DNA of 64,000 nt from Dolomedes plantarius. Its lineage: Eukaryota > Arthropoda > Arachnida > Araneae > Dolomedidae. Location: assembly GCA_907164885.2 (NCBI GenBank), contig OU015496.1:183963874-184027873 (forward strand), in the 5' to 3' direction. Position 1 is the first letter of the stretch. Every line of letters starts with the position of its first letter. Below, one piece after another: positions 22,266-33,120 of the stretch. Under the pieces are notes generated by a model. The model was not told the origin of the DNA. It searched no databases and was given only the letters and a program-made list of their open reading frames with translations. The position numbers were made by a program, and so were the translations under genes.

Positions 22266-23428
22266 ATGGCCCGGTCGGTTACTACAGGGGTAAATAGACG
22301 ATCGAAATCCCATCACCCCAGGTTGATTACGCATCACGTCAACCGAAGACAAATGGGGGAGAGTTATAACCTAAATATTGTAGTTGGCAATGAAGGAATC
22401 CATAGTGATAATAGTTGTATTAATGAGGGTGTTCATATCATTAGCGAAGTATTATTTAGAAGCTATTATCCCAAAATGGCGGTATTTAGGTATCGCTTAT
22501 GTAATGATAGAAGATGTAAGACATGCCCACAGGCTGATAAAACACTGATAACAGATAGCAAATTTTATAAAGTTTTCTGTAAAACTTACAATTGCATTTA
22601 CAAAATAAAATGTATCTGTGGACTTACTTATATAGGACAAACAAAAAACGCTTTAAATATTAGAATGAATCTACATCGTAGTAATATATACAGGTTTTCC
22701 AACGACAACAACAACGACACTACTTTAGAAATTAAACATTTCGCTACACATGGTGTGGAAAACATGATTGTCTCTATTATCGATATAATAGCTGATCTAC
22801 AACAACGCCTATGGTGGGAGAATACACACATACAGCAATTTAACTCTTTATTCCCTTATGGTTTGAATTCTATACTATTTGGCCAATCATATTCAAATAC
22901 TCTTATAGAGAACGTTGATGTGGTTGATGTTTATGACAACTTAATATATCCTTGTAATAAAAATAATAATAAATATAGAAAACAACAAGGCGGTAGAAGG
23001 AAGAAACGCACTTTTCAGGAAATACTAGAGGAAATCTATGACCTGGATAACGAATATAAATCTAATAATAAATTCAAAACTTCATGGATTAAAAACTTGG
23101 TATATGGCATTAATGAAAAATGGCTAAGGGATATATGGAACTATTGCAGTTCTAGTGAATTTAAACAGTTATTTAATGGTAACATAAATCACATTTGTAG
23201 TTTTATGGACCTAGTTAAAAGAAAAGCAAAGAAATGTGGTGTAATTTTAAACCAGTTGGATGACAATGGTAAAATTATTGAATACTATACAATTTCATAC
23301 ATGAATAGTGGCTTTGATAATATTCAATTTTCAAAATTATTTAGTCATTTAGATGCGTTTTTTCCTATACGTAATGTAAAACTAAAGGTTTCATATAAAT
23401 ATAATATTCCAACCAGCCGAAAAATATA
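22266..23428 (+). CDS. Penelope-like protein, N-terminal GIY-YIG endonuclease part
   Basis: The frame opens at ATG 22266 (MARSVTTGVNRRSK) and stays open until the Tc1-B2 insertion. A Cys-rich lead-in (Cys79, Cys84, Cys87, Cys105, Cys110, Cys116, Cys118) precedes the nuclease core: NCIYKIKCICGLTYIGQT, corresponding to the GIY and YIG strands, Arg133 and His137 in NIRMNLHRS, the HFATHG motif, and Glu185 in RLWWENTHIQQF. This domain nicks DNA to start target-primed synthesis, which fits the reverse transcriptase that follows. A basic linker (RRKKRTFQEILEE) leads on. The frame appears undamaged in this section, unlike the downstream half. Residue numbers count from this Met. Confidence 0.88.
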
Positions 23429-24844
23429 CACTGCTGGCCACTGTAAATGCAACACCCTGAAGGAAACATGCAAATAACATGAAATTTACAACATGCATTA
23501 GCGGAGGTGAGATATGCAAATGATTAGAATTTCAGCGCAGACGCACATCACGCGCGCCTGTGGCGCCACTTCAAAGCGCTATTTAAGGCTTGGAGATTTC
23601 GACGATTTCAAGTTCAGCAATTGTGTTTTTCTTGTGGTTTTTTCAAAAAAAAACGATCAATTATGCCTCCTCGAAAACAGCGATCATCTTTTGATCATTT
23701 ATCAGAGTTCGACAGAGGAAGGATAGTGGCCTACCGAGATTGTGGATTATCTTTCAGGGAAATCGGTAGTCGTTTAGGACGAAACCAAAAAACTGTAATG
23801 CGGATATGTGATCGTTGGATGCAGGACGGTACGACGGACCGGCGTGTTCGATCGCATCCACCTCAGCGCACCACTTCACGTGATGACAGGCAAATTGTGC
23901 GCATGGCAGTGAAGGATCGCTCAGTCACATCACGAACCATAGCACAGCACATGCAGTCTGTAACGCATCATCCAGTGTCTGCGCGTACCATTCGACGCCG
24001 TTTACAGCAGAGTGGTCTGTCCGCAAGACGTCTATTGCTTTGTCTACCCTTGACGCAGAACCACAGACGTCTCGGCCAAAGCCGCCAATGGTGCGATGAC
24101 AGAAGGATGTGAACGGCAGAATGGAATGAAATTGTCTTTACCGACGAGTCACGCTTCTGTCTGCAACACCACGATGGTCGCATTCGAGTCTGGAGACACC
24201 GTGAATAGAGGATGCTGAACAGCTGCGTTATGCACCGCCACACTGGTCCTGCACCGGGTATTATGGTATGGGGCGGTATTGGATATCACTCTCGCACACC
24301 TCTAGTACGCATTGCCGGTACTTTAAACAGCCAGCGCTACATCTCCGATGTGATGGAGCCAGTTGTCCTTCCTTACCTTCAGGGCTTGCCCATAGCCATA
24401 TTTCAACAGGATAATGCGCGACCACACGTGTCACGCATTGTCCAACGGTTCTTCGTCAATCGCCAGATTGAATTGCTTCCCTGGCCGCCTCGCTCTCCGG
24501 ATCTTTCGCCGATAGAAAACATGTGGTCCATGGTTGCTCTACGATTGACCCAGATTCCATCCCCAGCTGCCACAGCAGATCAACTTTGGCAACGTATGGA
24601 AGCTGCTTGGCGTGCTGTACCCCAAGAACTCATCCAAAGTCTCTTAGAATCAATGCCGAGGCGTGTGGCAGCGGTGATCTCCAACAATGGCGGCTACTCT
24701 GGCTACTGATTTTGGCAGGAACCACGCTTCACAGAAGTCTATAAATTTAATCATTTGATACTTGGTCAACATGTTATCTACAAAATAAATTTTGTTGTGA
24801 TATCTCTTGTCTTTCTTGGTGTTGCAATTTGGGTGGCCAGCAGT
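23429..24844 (+). mobile_element. Tc1-like element B2, inserted in Penelope-like copy 2
   Basis: Ends match B1 (CACTGCTGGCCACTGTAAAT left; GGTGGCCAGCAG right). TA lies at the left flank; the right terminal G and target TA appear mutated (CAGTTTTT). Copy 1 of the retroelement shows the uninterrupted AAAAATATATAATTATAA site. The sequence is almost the same as B1 over its length, with a 6-base insertion near 24075. Confidence 0.93.
23663..24709 (+). pseudogene. Tc1-type transposase with two nonsense codons (B2)
   Basis: Same protein as the intact 346-aa transposase of B1, starting MPPRKQRSSFDHLSEF. A TGA at 24110-24112 replaces a Trp codon, and a TAG at 24206-24208 replaces a Glu codon. A 6-base insertion adds two residues (LGQSRQ against LRRQ). 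The catalytic motifs FTDESRF, QQDNARPH and SPDLSPIENMW are still encoded, so the copy died recently by point mutation. The PDLSPIE and RSPDL forms here probably represent the family consensus better than B1. Confidence 0.92.
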
Positions 24845-24845
24845 T

Positions 24846-26381
24846 TTTAATTATAATGAAGTGTCTAAAAATTTAAATATTAATGATACTAACTACTGTG
24901 TATATAATAATCATTCACCATTTTTTAATAAAACTTTTCAACATGTTATAACAGGTGATCTAGAAATAGTTAAAAATCGCGACTTAAAAAATGTTATGCT
25001 GAGATATACTGGTTACCGTTTAGGTATAAAAAAAATGTATTACCCAAGTTTATACAAGATTTGGGGACTTTTATTTATAACATGGCTATTAAATATAGCT
25101 ACCCGTTAAACTATTTCGATGAATGGAGGAATTTACTAATCAGTTTATTCAAACAACAGTATAATATTTTTAAAATGACAGGCAATATAAATAAAGTTAA
25201 TTCATTGGAAAATATAAAAAGCGAGATAATAAATCTGCAAAAACATTTAGTTATTACTTATGTAGATAAAGTTAGTTCAAATTACGCATTTATATGTAAA
25301 AAGTTTTATGATTATTTAACCAATGTGTATAATGATACTACCATTTATAGTAAAATAAATAAGTCTCAAAATGAAATTAATAACAAAATAAAAGCTTTAT
25401 ACCGAAAATTGGGTATTGACTTAACGAAAATGAATTACCCATATTTAATTATGGTACCTAAATTTCATAAAAATCCCATTAAATTTAGGACTATAACTGT
25501 AGGCTGTAATACTTATCTCAATATAGCCAACGATCATTTATTAAAAATTCTCAAAAAAGTTTACAGTAAAATTGATTCGGATGAATGTTATTTTATTAAA
25601 AATAGTTATGAATTGATAGAAGAAATTAAAACATTAAGAGACATAACCTCAATTAAGAGTTACGATTTTCAAGATTTGTTTAACTACATTAATTTGGAGG
25701 ATTTATATGATATCATCTTGTAGGTCATATTTTTCATAGAATGCCAAGAATTTATAACAAGAAATAGATATAAAACACTATTACAGCTGGTTCTTTATGA
25801 AACAGTATTATTTAATGGAATGGGTTATTTTAAACAAATAGGAGGCATACCCATGGGGGGAGGGTGTTCTTCCGCCCTTGCGGATCTGTATCTGCATCAA
25901 TATGAAACAGGAACATCGTTACTCGATGAAATGTTTTATTTTAGATATGTTGATGACGTAGTGATATTTTTTTAAACAGGATTCACTCTGTTTAACTTTT
26001 AGCTTTTTTCCAAAGAGTCTCAAACTTTTAGAAACTGATCAAAATATGGATAAAAGTATAAATTATTTGGACTTATGTTTGAGATGTGAAGATGGAATTG
26101 TAAAATATAGTATATACGATAAGCGTGATAGCTATACATTTCCAATTAACAAAATGCTATCATGGCCCACATGCCTCCATAAAAATGTTAAAAGAAATGT
26201 AATCGTCAATCAATTCCTACGTAACTATAAATTGAGCAGCGATAAAGATAAATTAGTGTGTGGTATACGGGAAATTATAAAATTAGCTAAACTAAAAGAA
26301 TTCCCAAAAAATTTTCTAATCAATATCACTAGCAATTTTTTGAAAATACCCAGGAAAGATTGCATTAATCGATTATTTTAA
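24846..26381 (+). pseudogene. Penelope-like reverse transcriptase, broken (copy 2)
   Basis: After the Tc1 insertion the reading resumes with YNEVSKNLNINDTN, HVITGDLEIVKNRDL, a frame change near 25060, then NYPYLIMVPKFHKNPIKF and RTITVGCNTYLNIAND. It is terminated at 25723 where a 29-base segment (25718-25746) is inverted relative to copy 1. Beyond it GGIPMGGGCSSALADLYLHQ and FRYVDDVVIFF remain, then an extra T plus a G-to-A change (near 25965-25975) breaks the frame again. The tail DKSINYLDLCLRCEDGIV to the stop at 26379-26381 is open. The catalytic YVDD is preserved, but the protein cannot be made. Confidence 0.88.
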
Positions 26382-26859
26382 CAAAATTGAATCAAAATTG
26401 AAATAAAATCTTAAGACATATAAAAAAATTTCTTCAGGTGATATTTTCGTGTACAGGTGAGTTCATTTTTCCTCTAAACACCTGTTTTTATATATTGTTA
26501 CTTGAATTTATCCTGAGCTATTTAGTTTTGTATTTTGTATTGATCTAGTGTATAGGTATAGATTCTGACTGGGTGTAATCATTTTCTTTTTGTGATCACT
26601 TTAATATGTGTTGGTTATAAGGCTTAAATGTTTAAATTTACATAGTGATTGAACTGCTCTCTATTTCATTCCTTTTGTATATTTTATTTGTTATAGTTGG
26701 TTATCAATTCAATAGGTAATTCTGGGCTATATTCTTTTTAAGTATTCTTTTTCATTTATAGTGTCTTTTTTGTCATTATTGTGTTGTACATTTTAGTTAG
26801 ATTGCTGAACTTCTTTTCTTGCTGTTAGTTTGGCTAAAGGCACTGCTTTATAATTAGGG

Positions 26860-26956
26860 GGTGTACCAGACCACCGAGAGTGTTGCCGTGGCACATAAAC
26901 ATGCTTAATCGGAGAGGGGTGGTCACAACTCCCCCCGGTCACTTAGGTACATCTCC
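26860..26956 (+). other. conserved structured block in Penelope-like 3' region
   Basis: In copy 1 GATGTACC (21487-21494) pairs with GGTACATC (21573-21580), and inside it GACCACC (21496-21502) pairs with GGTGGTC (21545-21551). Copy 2 has GGTGTACC in the outer arm, a change that keeps pairing by a G-U wobble. The inverted copy (~18895-18990) retains the outer stem too. I looked for a hammerhead core (CTGATGA...GAAA), which many Penelope-like elements carry, and did not find one. A role in template recognition or processing is inference. Confidence 0.55.
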
Positions 26957-27117
26957 ATATTAGTATTGTTTCTATGGGATTTTTCAATTGACTTTTTCTT
27001 TTTATGTTTTAAAATATCAAACTTTAATATATATTGTTTGACGCTTTGGAGCTGCATAGCACTTATTGGTGTCAACATGTTCTATTATCATTTATCTTAT
27101 TTCTTCTAGCTCTTTTG

Positions 27118-27125
<8 letters not shown>

Positions 27126-27166
<41 letters not shown>

Positions 27167-27243
27167 ATTGCCATTAATTGCATATATTGACGTTGTATTT
27201 AATTTGAATGTATTCCGTAGCGAAGTGTTGGTTTTCAGATGGG
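27126..27243 (+). mobile_element. Helentron-type element, right part
   Basis: TA tract, then GCCATTAATTGCATATATTG, GTATTTAATTTGAATG and CCGTAGCGAAGTG...TTTTCAG, the 3' end shared with the tandem elements at 41.6, 42.3 and 42.7 kb. It completes the element begun at 18026-18800. The final CTAGT is mutated here (CAGATGGG). Confidence 0.8.
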
Positions 27244-27445
27244 TTGGAATCATGAAGCATCTGTAGCTTCATGGTTGGAGTACTAAAAGTTTAAAATAGT
27301 GGTGCCATCTACTGAACGGTGAATCAACAGTCGCATCCTTCAAACGTTGTTGGTTATTTATTAATTAAAAATATTGGAAAGTCCTTGTGGATCTGTAAAT
27401 ATACATGTGGTAACAGTTTTAAAATTTATAAATTATCAACCTACA

Positions 27446-28887
27446 CAGGTGATAATTTATCCGGCGTTGCCCGGGATTTTAAGAAAGTTTGTTAACCAAA
27501 ATCAATTTAAAAACTAAACACAGTATAAATAACATAGAATAAAAAGCATGTGAAATGTTATACGCATGAATAAAAAGAAAACCCAACATAAAAAACCATA
27601 AATTTACAATAATTTCTTCAGAATTCAGCTAGATTTAGCGTTTCATCATTGGAGCAAAAAAACCCCTGAAAAATAAAACATAAAATATATACATTTATAA
27701 TAAACCACTAAAAGCTGAAAAGGAAAAATGTCAAATTGTCTTTAGGAAAGTAAAGAATTTTGAAAAGTAAAGCTGAAAAGTAAAAATGTCAAATTTTCGA
27801 ATGTTTGTTAACCAAAATCAATTTAAAAACTAAACACAGTATAAATAACATAGAAAAGATTTAGCCTTTATCATTGGAGCAAAAAATCCTGAAAAGTAAA
27901 ACATAAAATATATAAATTTATAATAAACCTACCAAATTCCATTAAAAATCTAAACACAGTATAAATAACATAGAAAAAAGTATACGAAATGTTATACACA
28001 TTAATAATATGAAAAATAAAATAAAATAAAAATAATAATTTTTAAAAATAATATAATAAAATAAAAATAATTAAAAAAATAATAAATAAAAATAATAATA
28101 ATAATTTTAAAAATGAAATAAAAAAGTCTCCATATAAAAGCTGAAAATACAGGTTGAGCAAAATTTGTACGATCCGCATTGGAACCCGGATCATGGAGCC
28201 TAGTAAATGAACGATTTTACCGAATGCGCCACGATGACATGCTACTTTATTGAGGATATAGAAAAATATTCGTACTAAGATTACTGGAAAGTTGCTATGG
28301 ATTGGTGAATATACATGTATTTATGAAGTAAGAGGAGTTTTAAGTCAGGAATAAATTAGCAGGATAGAAGCTTAGTCTTTAACTCTTCAATAGACACAAA
28401 GACATAAGCGAGGGTATTGCAGTAGCGATTAAAAAAGATCTCGTGACACTTAGCGTGGTTGATTCGAATTTTCCATCGCGTGTGAGAGTGTCAATATGCC
28501 GTTGGATCCGATTTATTTTAGAGCATAAAATCTGACTTGAAAGATTATTATTTTCATTTATTATTCTGGTTTAATATATGACTCGAAACTTTTTGATTTT
28601 ATTTATTTTTATCTTTTCGCTCGCTGTTTGCCAGCTAACCCTAACGTGGACGCCATATTCAGAGGAGTGATTCCACAAAGTATAACAGCTTACATTTCGT
28701 TTCAAAATTGTTGGTTTTTTATTAATTAAAAATCAACGGTAATTAATTTCGATTTTTGAAGTTCTTCAGACCCTCGGCTGTTTTTAAAGACGCCTGTATG
28801 TAAAATTTCACGATCGTTGCTCCTAAACTGTGGATTTCTATACAATTACAGATAGACAAACATTCATTTTTATATATTAGATATTCT
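27446..28887 (-). mobile_element. non-autonomous Helentron-type element
   Basis: On the minus strand it begins near 28887 with CTAATATATAAAAATGAATG, the 5' signature also seen at 52.6 kb, and ends with ATCCCGGGCAACGCCGGATA near 27450. About 1.4 kb with no terminal inverted repeats, consistent with rolling-circle elements. The interior contains several near-identical blocks (AACACAGTATAAATAACATA at about 27516, 27834 and 27953) and a tRNA-like stretch (minus, 28165-28245, with TGGCGCATTCGG and GGGTTCCAATGC). No helicase sequence is seen. Confidence 0.62.
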
Positions 28888-29227
28888 ACCTTGTTTTGAT
28901 TAATACAAATAATCTAAAAATTAAACTTAACAGTGTACAGCTATTTATACATCCGGTTCATACATTTCAGTTCAAATTACCACTAGTGAAAGTGTTTTTA
29001 TTTTGGGTAGTTACAAGGAATAAATTTTCATTTGCATCAGCAGTAGGCTACATATTACAATGCTGTTCTATGATTTCGTATTAAATATAGGCGTTATGAG
29101 AAGTTCTGAGATTTATGTTTTGGTTCAAAAATCTTTGTGATCGACGTTTTAAAAATTCATTTCCTTGTATGTAGGATACAAGGTTGAATAGATTATCTCC
29201 CTTCAAAGAGGCAAGTAAATTATAATC
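28888..29227. other. no gene recognised
   Basis: AT-rich. A short open frame at 28896-29084 (+) shows no family features. Nothing else is supported. Confidence 0.3.
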
Positions 29228-29945
29228 TATATAAATAAAGCAAATGCTATGTCTGACGTGTCACAATTCCGGGTGAACTGGGCTTCCATTATGAAATTCG
29301 GCCATAATTGAAAATGTCGAAATCGATGTATATTTTTCATAAAAGTACATAAATGTTACATATTTGGGAAAGGGCTTTAAAAACGGATAATTTTTTCTGC
29401 GTACACTTATTCCGTTACTTTAATAGTTTTAGAGATATTTCAATTCTAAATGCATACTCCACTGATACAAAACGTAACCACAGCGTGATTCTCACTAATA
29501 ATTACAAGATAAAGAAACTTTTTATATACCATGTTTTAAATTTTCTGTTGAATCATATAAACTTGACAATTCTATGTATTAATAAATGCTTCTTTAAAAA
29601 AATTTTGATGAATTATACCATCAACTTGAAAGAAAATGAAAATAATTGGAAGTTAACTTGCGTTTAACTTTCTGTTCCCGTCCCGGCCGATAGATGGCTG
29701 CGCCAGTGTACAAAAGAAAATTAACTGAAAATAAATTTAATTCTGCTTAAAGATGGCTAAAAGTACTAAAATAATGCATTGTCATCGTGTTTTGAGCAAT
29801 TCTAAAAGTTTCAAATGCCTAGCTAGTCGGGAAGTTAGTTAAAAATCGATTGCAAGATTTGTACGGGACAAACACACACATAAACAAACAAACAAGAAAG
29901 CGAGTTAATAAAAACATGGTAATAATAAAAAAGAATCACTGAAAA
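29228..29945 (+). repeat. dispersed repeat R5 interrupted by R4 copy 2
   Basis: ATCTATATAAATAAAGCAAA, then TGTCACAATTCCGGGTGAAC and the block up to CACAGCGTGATTCTCACTAA match 51975-52255. In the 52-kb copy GTGATTCTCACTAAAAACTG runs straight on into AATCACTGAAAAG; here an R4 repeat (29502-29922) lies between the two halves, and GAATCACTGAAAAG resumes afterwards. The 5' end resembles other Helentron-type starts, so R5 may be a Helentron derivative. Confidence 0.78.
29502..29922 (+). repeat. unclassified dispersed repeat R4, copy 2
   Basis: TTACAAGATAAAGAAAC to AAAACATGGTAA, 421 bases, flanked on both sides by TAATAA, a possible 6-base target duplication. It contains the GGCCGATAGATGGCTGCGCC motif. 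Its insertion into R5 is proven by the empty site at about 52250. Confidence 0.85.
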
Positions 29946-30559
29946 GAAATGTTTCATCGTGTGTCTAATTTTTAATTATTTTTCTATTTTAATCATTAAT
30001 ATCATAAATAGATCATTTGAAGATGTACTGATTTTTTGGCAATTAAAAGTGAAAAAAAATTTTAATTCAAGTGAACTGTGATTCGAGTGTCAAGTGATTC
30101 GATTTGGGTATTCAATTAATAATAAGTAATTCAAAAGAGATAAAGTTTGACGTCACCGCATGGGTATAATTTTCATTTATGTCTTTATATATTACGCTAA
30201 CGTGCGTGGCACTAGAACTGCCGTTTTTGTATAATGAAGAATGGCAATTGCTACGGCAATTTTATTTTGCTATTGCACATTGTTGGCCAATAAATTGACA
30301 AAATTCATTAAAAAATAAATTTTAAAAAACTAATTGAGCCCCAAATTTCGTTTTTGCTGCGTTGACTTTCTCGGATCCATGCCACTTTGCATATGCTTCT
30401 AGCTTTGGAAACATTGTTTTACAGTTTTCCCAGTCAGAAGCGACATCTGTTGACGAAATTTCTAACTAATTTTGAAAATTGGTGAGAATAAATTTCCTGG
30501 TTACCTAAGCAGAATGCAGCAAACCGTGCATGTCTATCACCATCCCTTTTTCTGTAATA

Positions 30560-30643
30560 GATTTTTCAAATCGTCGGTCATTTTTGGGACACCCGGTATA
30601 TATACTGAAATCTAGCAATAGCGAAGCATTGCCGGGCCAGCTA

Positions 30644-30682
<39 letters not shown>
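30560..30682. repeat. mariner-type end, Helentron-type 3' end and (TA)n
   Basis: CATTTTTGGGACACCCGGTA is a mariner-like right terminus with no partner found. It is followed by AGCGAAGCATTGCCGGGCCA and GCTAGTA, a Helentron-type 3' end, and then by about 18 TA units. These are fragments joined at TA-rich sequence. Confidence 0.5.
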
Positions 30683-30685
<3 letters not shown>

Positions 30686-30939
30686 TCCACAGGTCTGCAA
30701 AAGAATATTTTTAAAAGTTGTTTGTACTCTGATAACTGATTTTTATGTATTTTCAGTGCTGATTTCAAAAATGAAATCCATATTTTTCTATCACGTCAGG
30801 TTATTTCAAAAAAGGGTGTGTATTTTGGGTGAAAAACTCAATTTAACGCAATTTTGTACATTTTTTCTAAAGGTTCGAAATATTAATAAACAGATTGTAA
30901 GGTATACACAAGATTCGATTCACAAGAATCGAACTTTTG

Positions 30940-31325
30940 AGTGAATGAATTAAAGAAGCTGCTTGAGATATGCTAATTTCGGCATACGCGCTTAGTATAA
31001 ATACCATGCTGCGTCATTAATGAAAAAAGTTCGTTAGGGTTGAAGAAGGTTGTTAAGGTTGATAGATAAGCGAGAGGGAGCTACTGGGTAAGTAGCTCCA
31101 GGTGTTATCCTGCGCTAGTGCTTAGGGGGCCCAACGTTTACGTACTGCTGGTTTGACTCTCTGCTGGTTTGTGAGTATTTGAAATGTGTATTTCTATTGC
31201 ATGTTAATATATATATTCCGTACAAGTAGTACGCAGGCTTATTGCTGTAAAAGCAAATTCTATATGTGCAACGAATTCAATAAACATTGTTTCATGTATA
31301 AACTGTGTTTGCATCAAATTCATTT
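30940..31325 (+). promoter_or_regulatory. solo-LTR-like segment with TATA box and polyadenylation signal
   Basis: A TATAAATA at about 31004 is followed by a GC-richer transcribed-like region (GGGAGCTACTGGGTAAGTAG) and AATAAA at about 31278 within 300 bases. That spacing and composition are like a retroviral-type LTR. I could not identify a flanking target duplication or an internal region, so this is tentative. Confidence 0.35.
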
Positions 31326-31329
31326 AGAG

Positions 31330-33120
31330 TGCCACTTCAAATTATATACACCCAAGTCTCGGTAGAAGTGAGCTATTTTCTCTATAAGATAAAAGATCCC
31401 ATGGTTTACATTTACACAACAGAATATTCAAAAAAGCGTATAACTATTGCAACGATGAATTTTCGTTACAGTTTTTATTTTTAATACTTCCCACTCTGAA
31501 TTAAAATTAAATTTAATGTATTGTCTAAAATTCAATAATTCTTTTAATACTCTTCATCAATTCTGTCTTCAATGTTAATGCTTTGGTATCTTAGCTATAG
31601 TATTTTAATTTTTACTTGTGCCCTAATATATCTGGGTGGTCTACTGGATATTATGCCACTTTGTTTTCTGGCGACATCTGTAATTTTATCAGGTAGACTC
31701 TTTCAAGAAAAACCTCTTAAAAATTCGCCTCGCTCCAATTACGCTGCAAGTCCTTTTATCTGTATAACAAGGAAAGTTCCATTCTATAAAATAAGCCGTT
31801 GTGTAGAGTTCCCATTTTATTGTCAGAAAAGACTTAGCTCAATTTCCTCGACAAATCGCCGGGCGCTTTGCTTTTAAAATCTTCCTCTTTTTAATTACCT
31901 TTTTGTGTGGCCGAATTTCGTGGAAAAATTGTTTTTGCACTCCTATCGGCACGTAGGGGAATCTGGCGAATCACAGTTCGTGACGTCAGTTTACCCTAGC
32001 ACCAATAATATTATTAAAAATCTCCTCCTCTCCTTGGCGAATGTAAGGGGTGTTTTCTTGGCGAGAAATCGCTATTTTTCTTAATGCACGGTTGTAAACC
32101 TCTCCGCGTTACGGGCAAAACTCTCCCGGGCTTCGCCAGACGAAAAAGCGAATGCTCGCTCGTTTGCCACGCCTTGGCGTTTATTTTGATATTACAACAC
32201 TCGCTTTCTCCCAATTCTGTCTGGACTTGGGAAAAAAAGGATTTTACACACTTGAGCTGCAATTGATATAGCCGTACCTTTCTATCTATAACAAAAGCCC
32301 CCCCCCCCCAGAAAAAGGCTATGCCTGATTCTGTGGGGGAGCTTACTTTTTTAAGCTTACTTTTTGTGAGCTTATATGTTCAACTTACGTATTTTTATTT
32401 TTTATTTTTTTTTGCACTTGCTGCAGACCTGACTGGTCATGCTATGTTTAACGCTAAATCTTATGTACGTTTTGGTATAACCCAGTAAGTGAACTGTCGT
32501 TCAAGCAATATTGCTATTTCATTTGAATAAAAGTTAACGTAAACGTATTTTTTGCGAACAATTTTCTTTGATTGCCTCAAGATTTTCTTAGTTACCCAGG
32601 AGTTCTGATGACGATGGACGTATGATTTTCACAACGCTACTTTTTTTTTATAATCATCACTGAATACTTTCACTTTGCGGTCACGTCTCTGTGTAGACCT
32701 TCTATCTACCGTTCTAATCAACTGGTTGTCTTCGTTAAGTATAAGAAGTGGCTCTCCCGTACTCTACAACGTCTCCTATATAGACCTTTTTTGTCATCAC
32801 CAACCACTTTGGCGATAGTTAAGATATTGCAGAAATTCTGCCAGTGAACTTCAAATCCTCACCTCATTATTCATCTATGGACAGTAGATACAATTTTCTA
32901 GGCTCCCTCACCATCCTTCTACGAGTACACAGCTTTCTAAGTTCCAGCTTACCAGTAGAGACTTTTCGTCAGCACAATAATATGAATCAGGCCTTCAAAT
33001 CTTCACTATTGAATGGCGCCATGAGTTCCAGTGAAACAAGCTGAACTTTATCAACCAGCAGCATATTCATCACCATAGAGTCAAAAGTCCTTGTAGAAGC
33101 ACTTTCGCTTCCCATAAAAA
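31330..33120. other. no gene recognised; GC-richer patch at 31.9-32.3 kb
   Basis: The patch 31900-32260 has higher GC and TTCGCCAGACGAAAAAGCG-type inverted motifs (GGCGAA/TTCGCC several times), which suggests a non-autonomous repeat. I could not define its ends. A C-run at 32290-32301 follows. The rest is plain AT-rich sequence. Confidence 0.3.

Larger units (their letters stand above)
21782..27125 (+). mobile_element. Penelope-like element copy 2, near full length, with permuted GIY-YIG domain
   Basis: It follows copy 1 directly and ends at the same TTTTGTAACTATA. A 5' leader of about 480 bases is followed by a frame with the GIY-YIG endonuclease first and the reverse transcriptase after it. 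In classical Penelope elements the GIY-YIG domain is C-terminal. N-terminal placement with a preceding Cys cluster is described for the Naiad/Chlamys clade, which I take to be the right assignment. A Tc1-like element interrupts it at 23429-24844. The 3' region carries a conserved pairing structure (about 26860-26955). Confidence 0.88.

Noticed and set aside
32084..32262. Open frames on both strands in the GC-richer 32.1-kb patch
   Set aside because: Overlapping shadows in a sequence with repeated GGCGAA/TTCGCC motifs, which looks like a repeat and not a gene.
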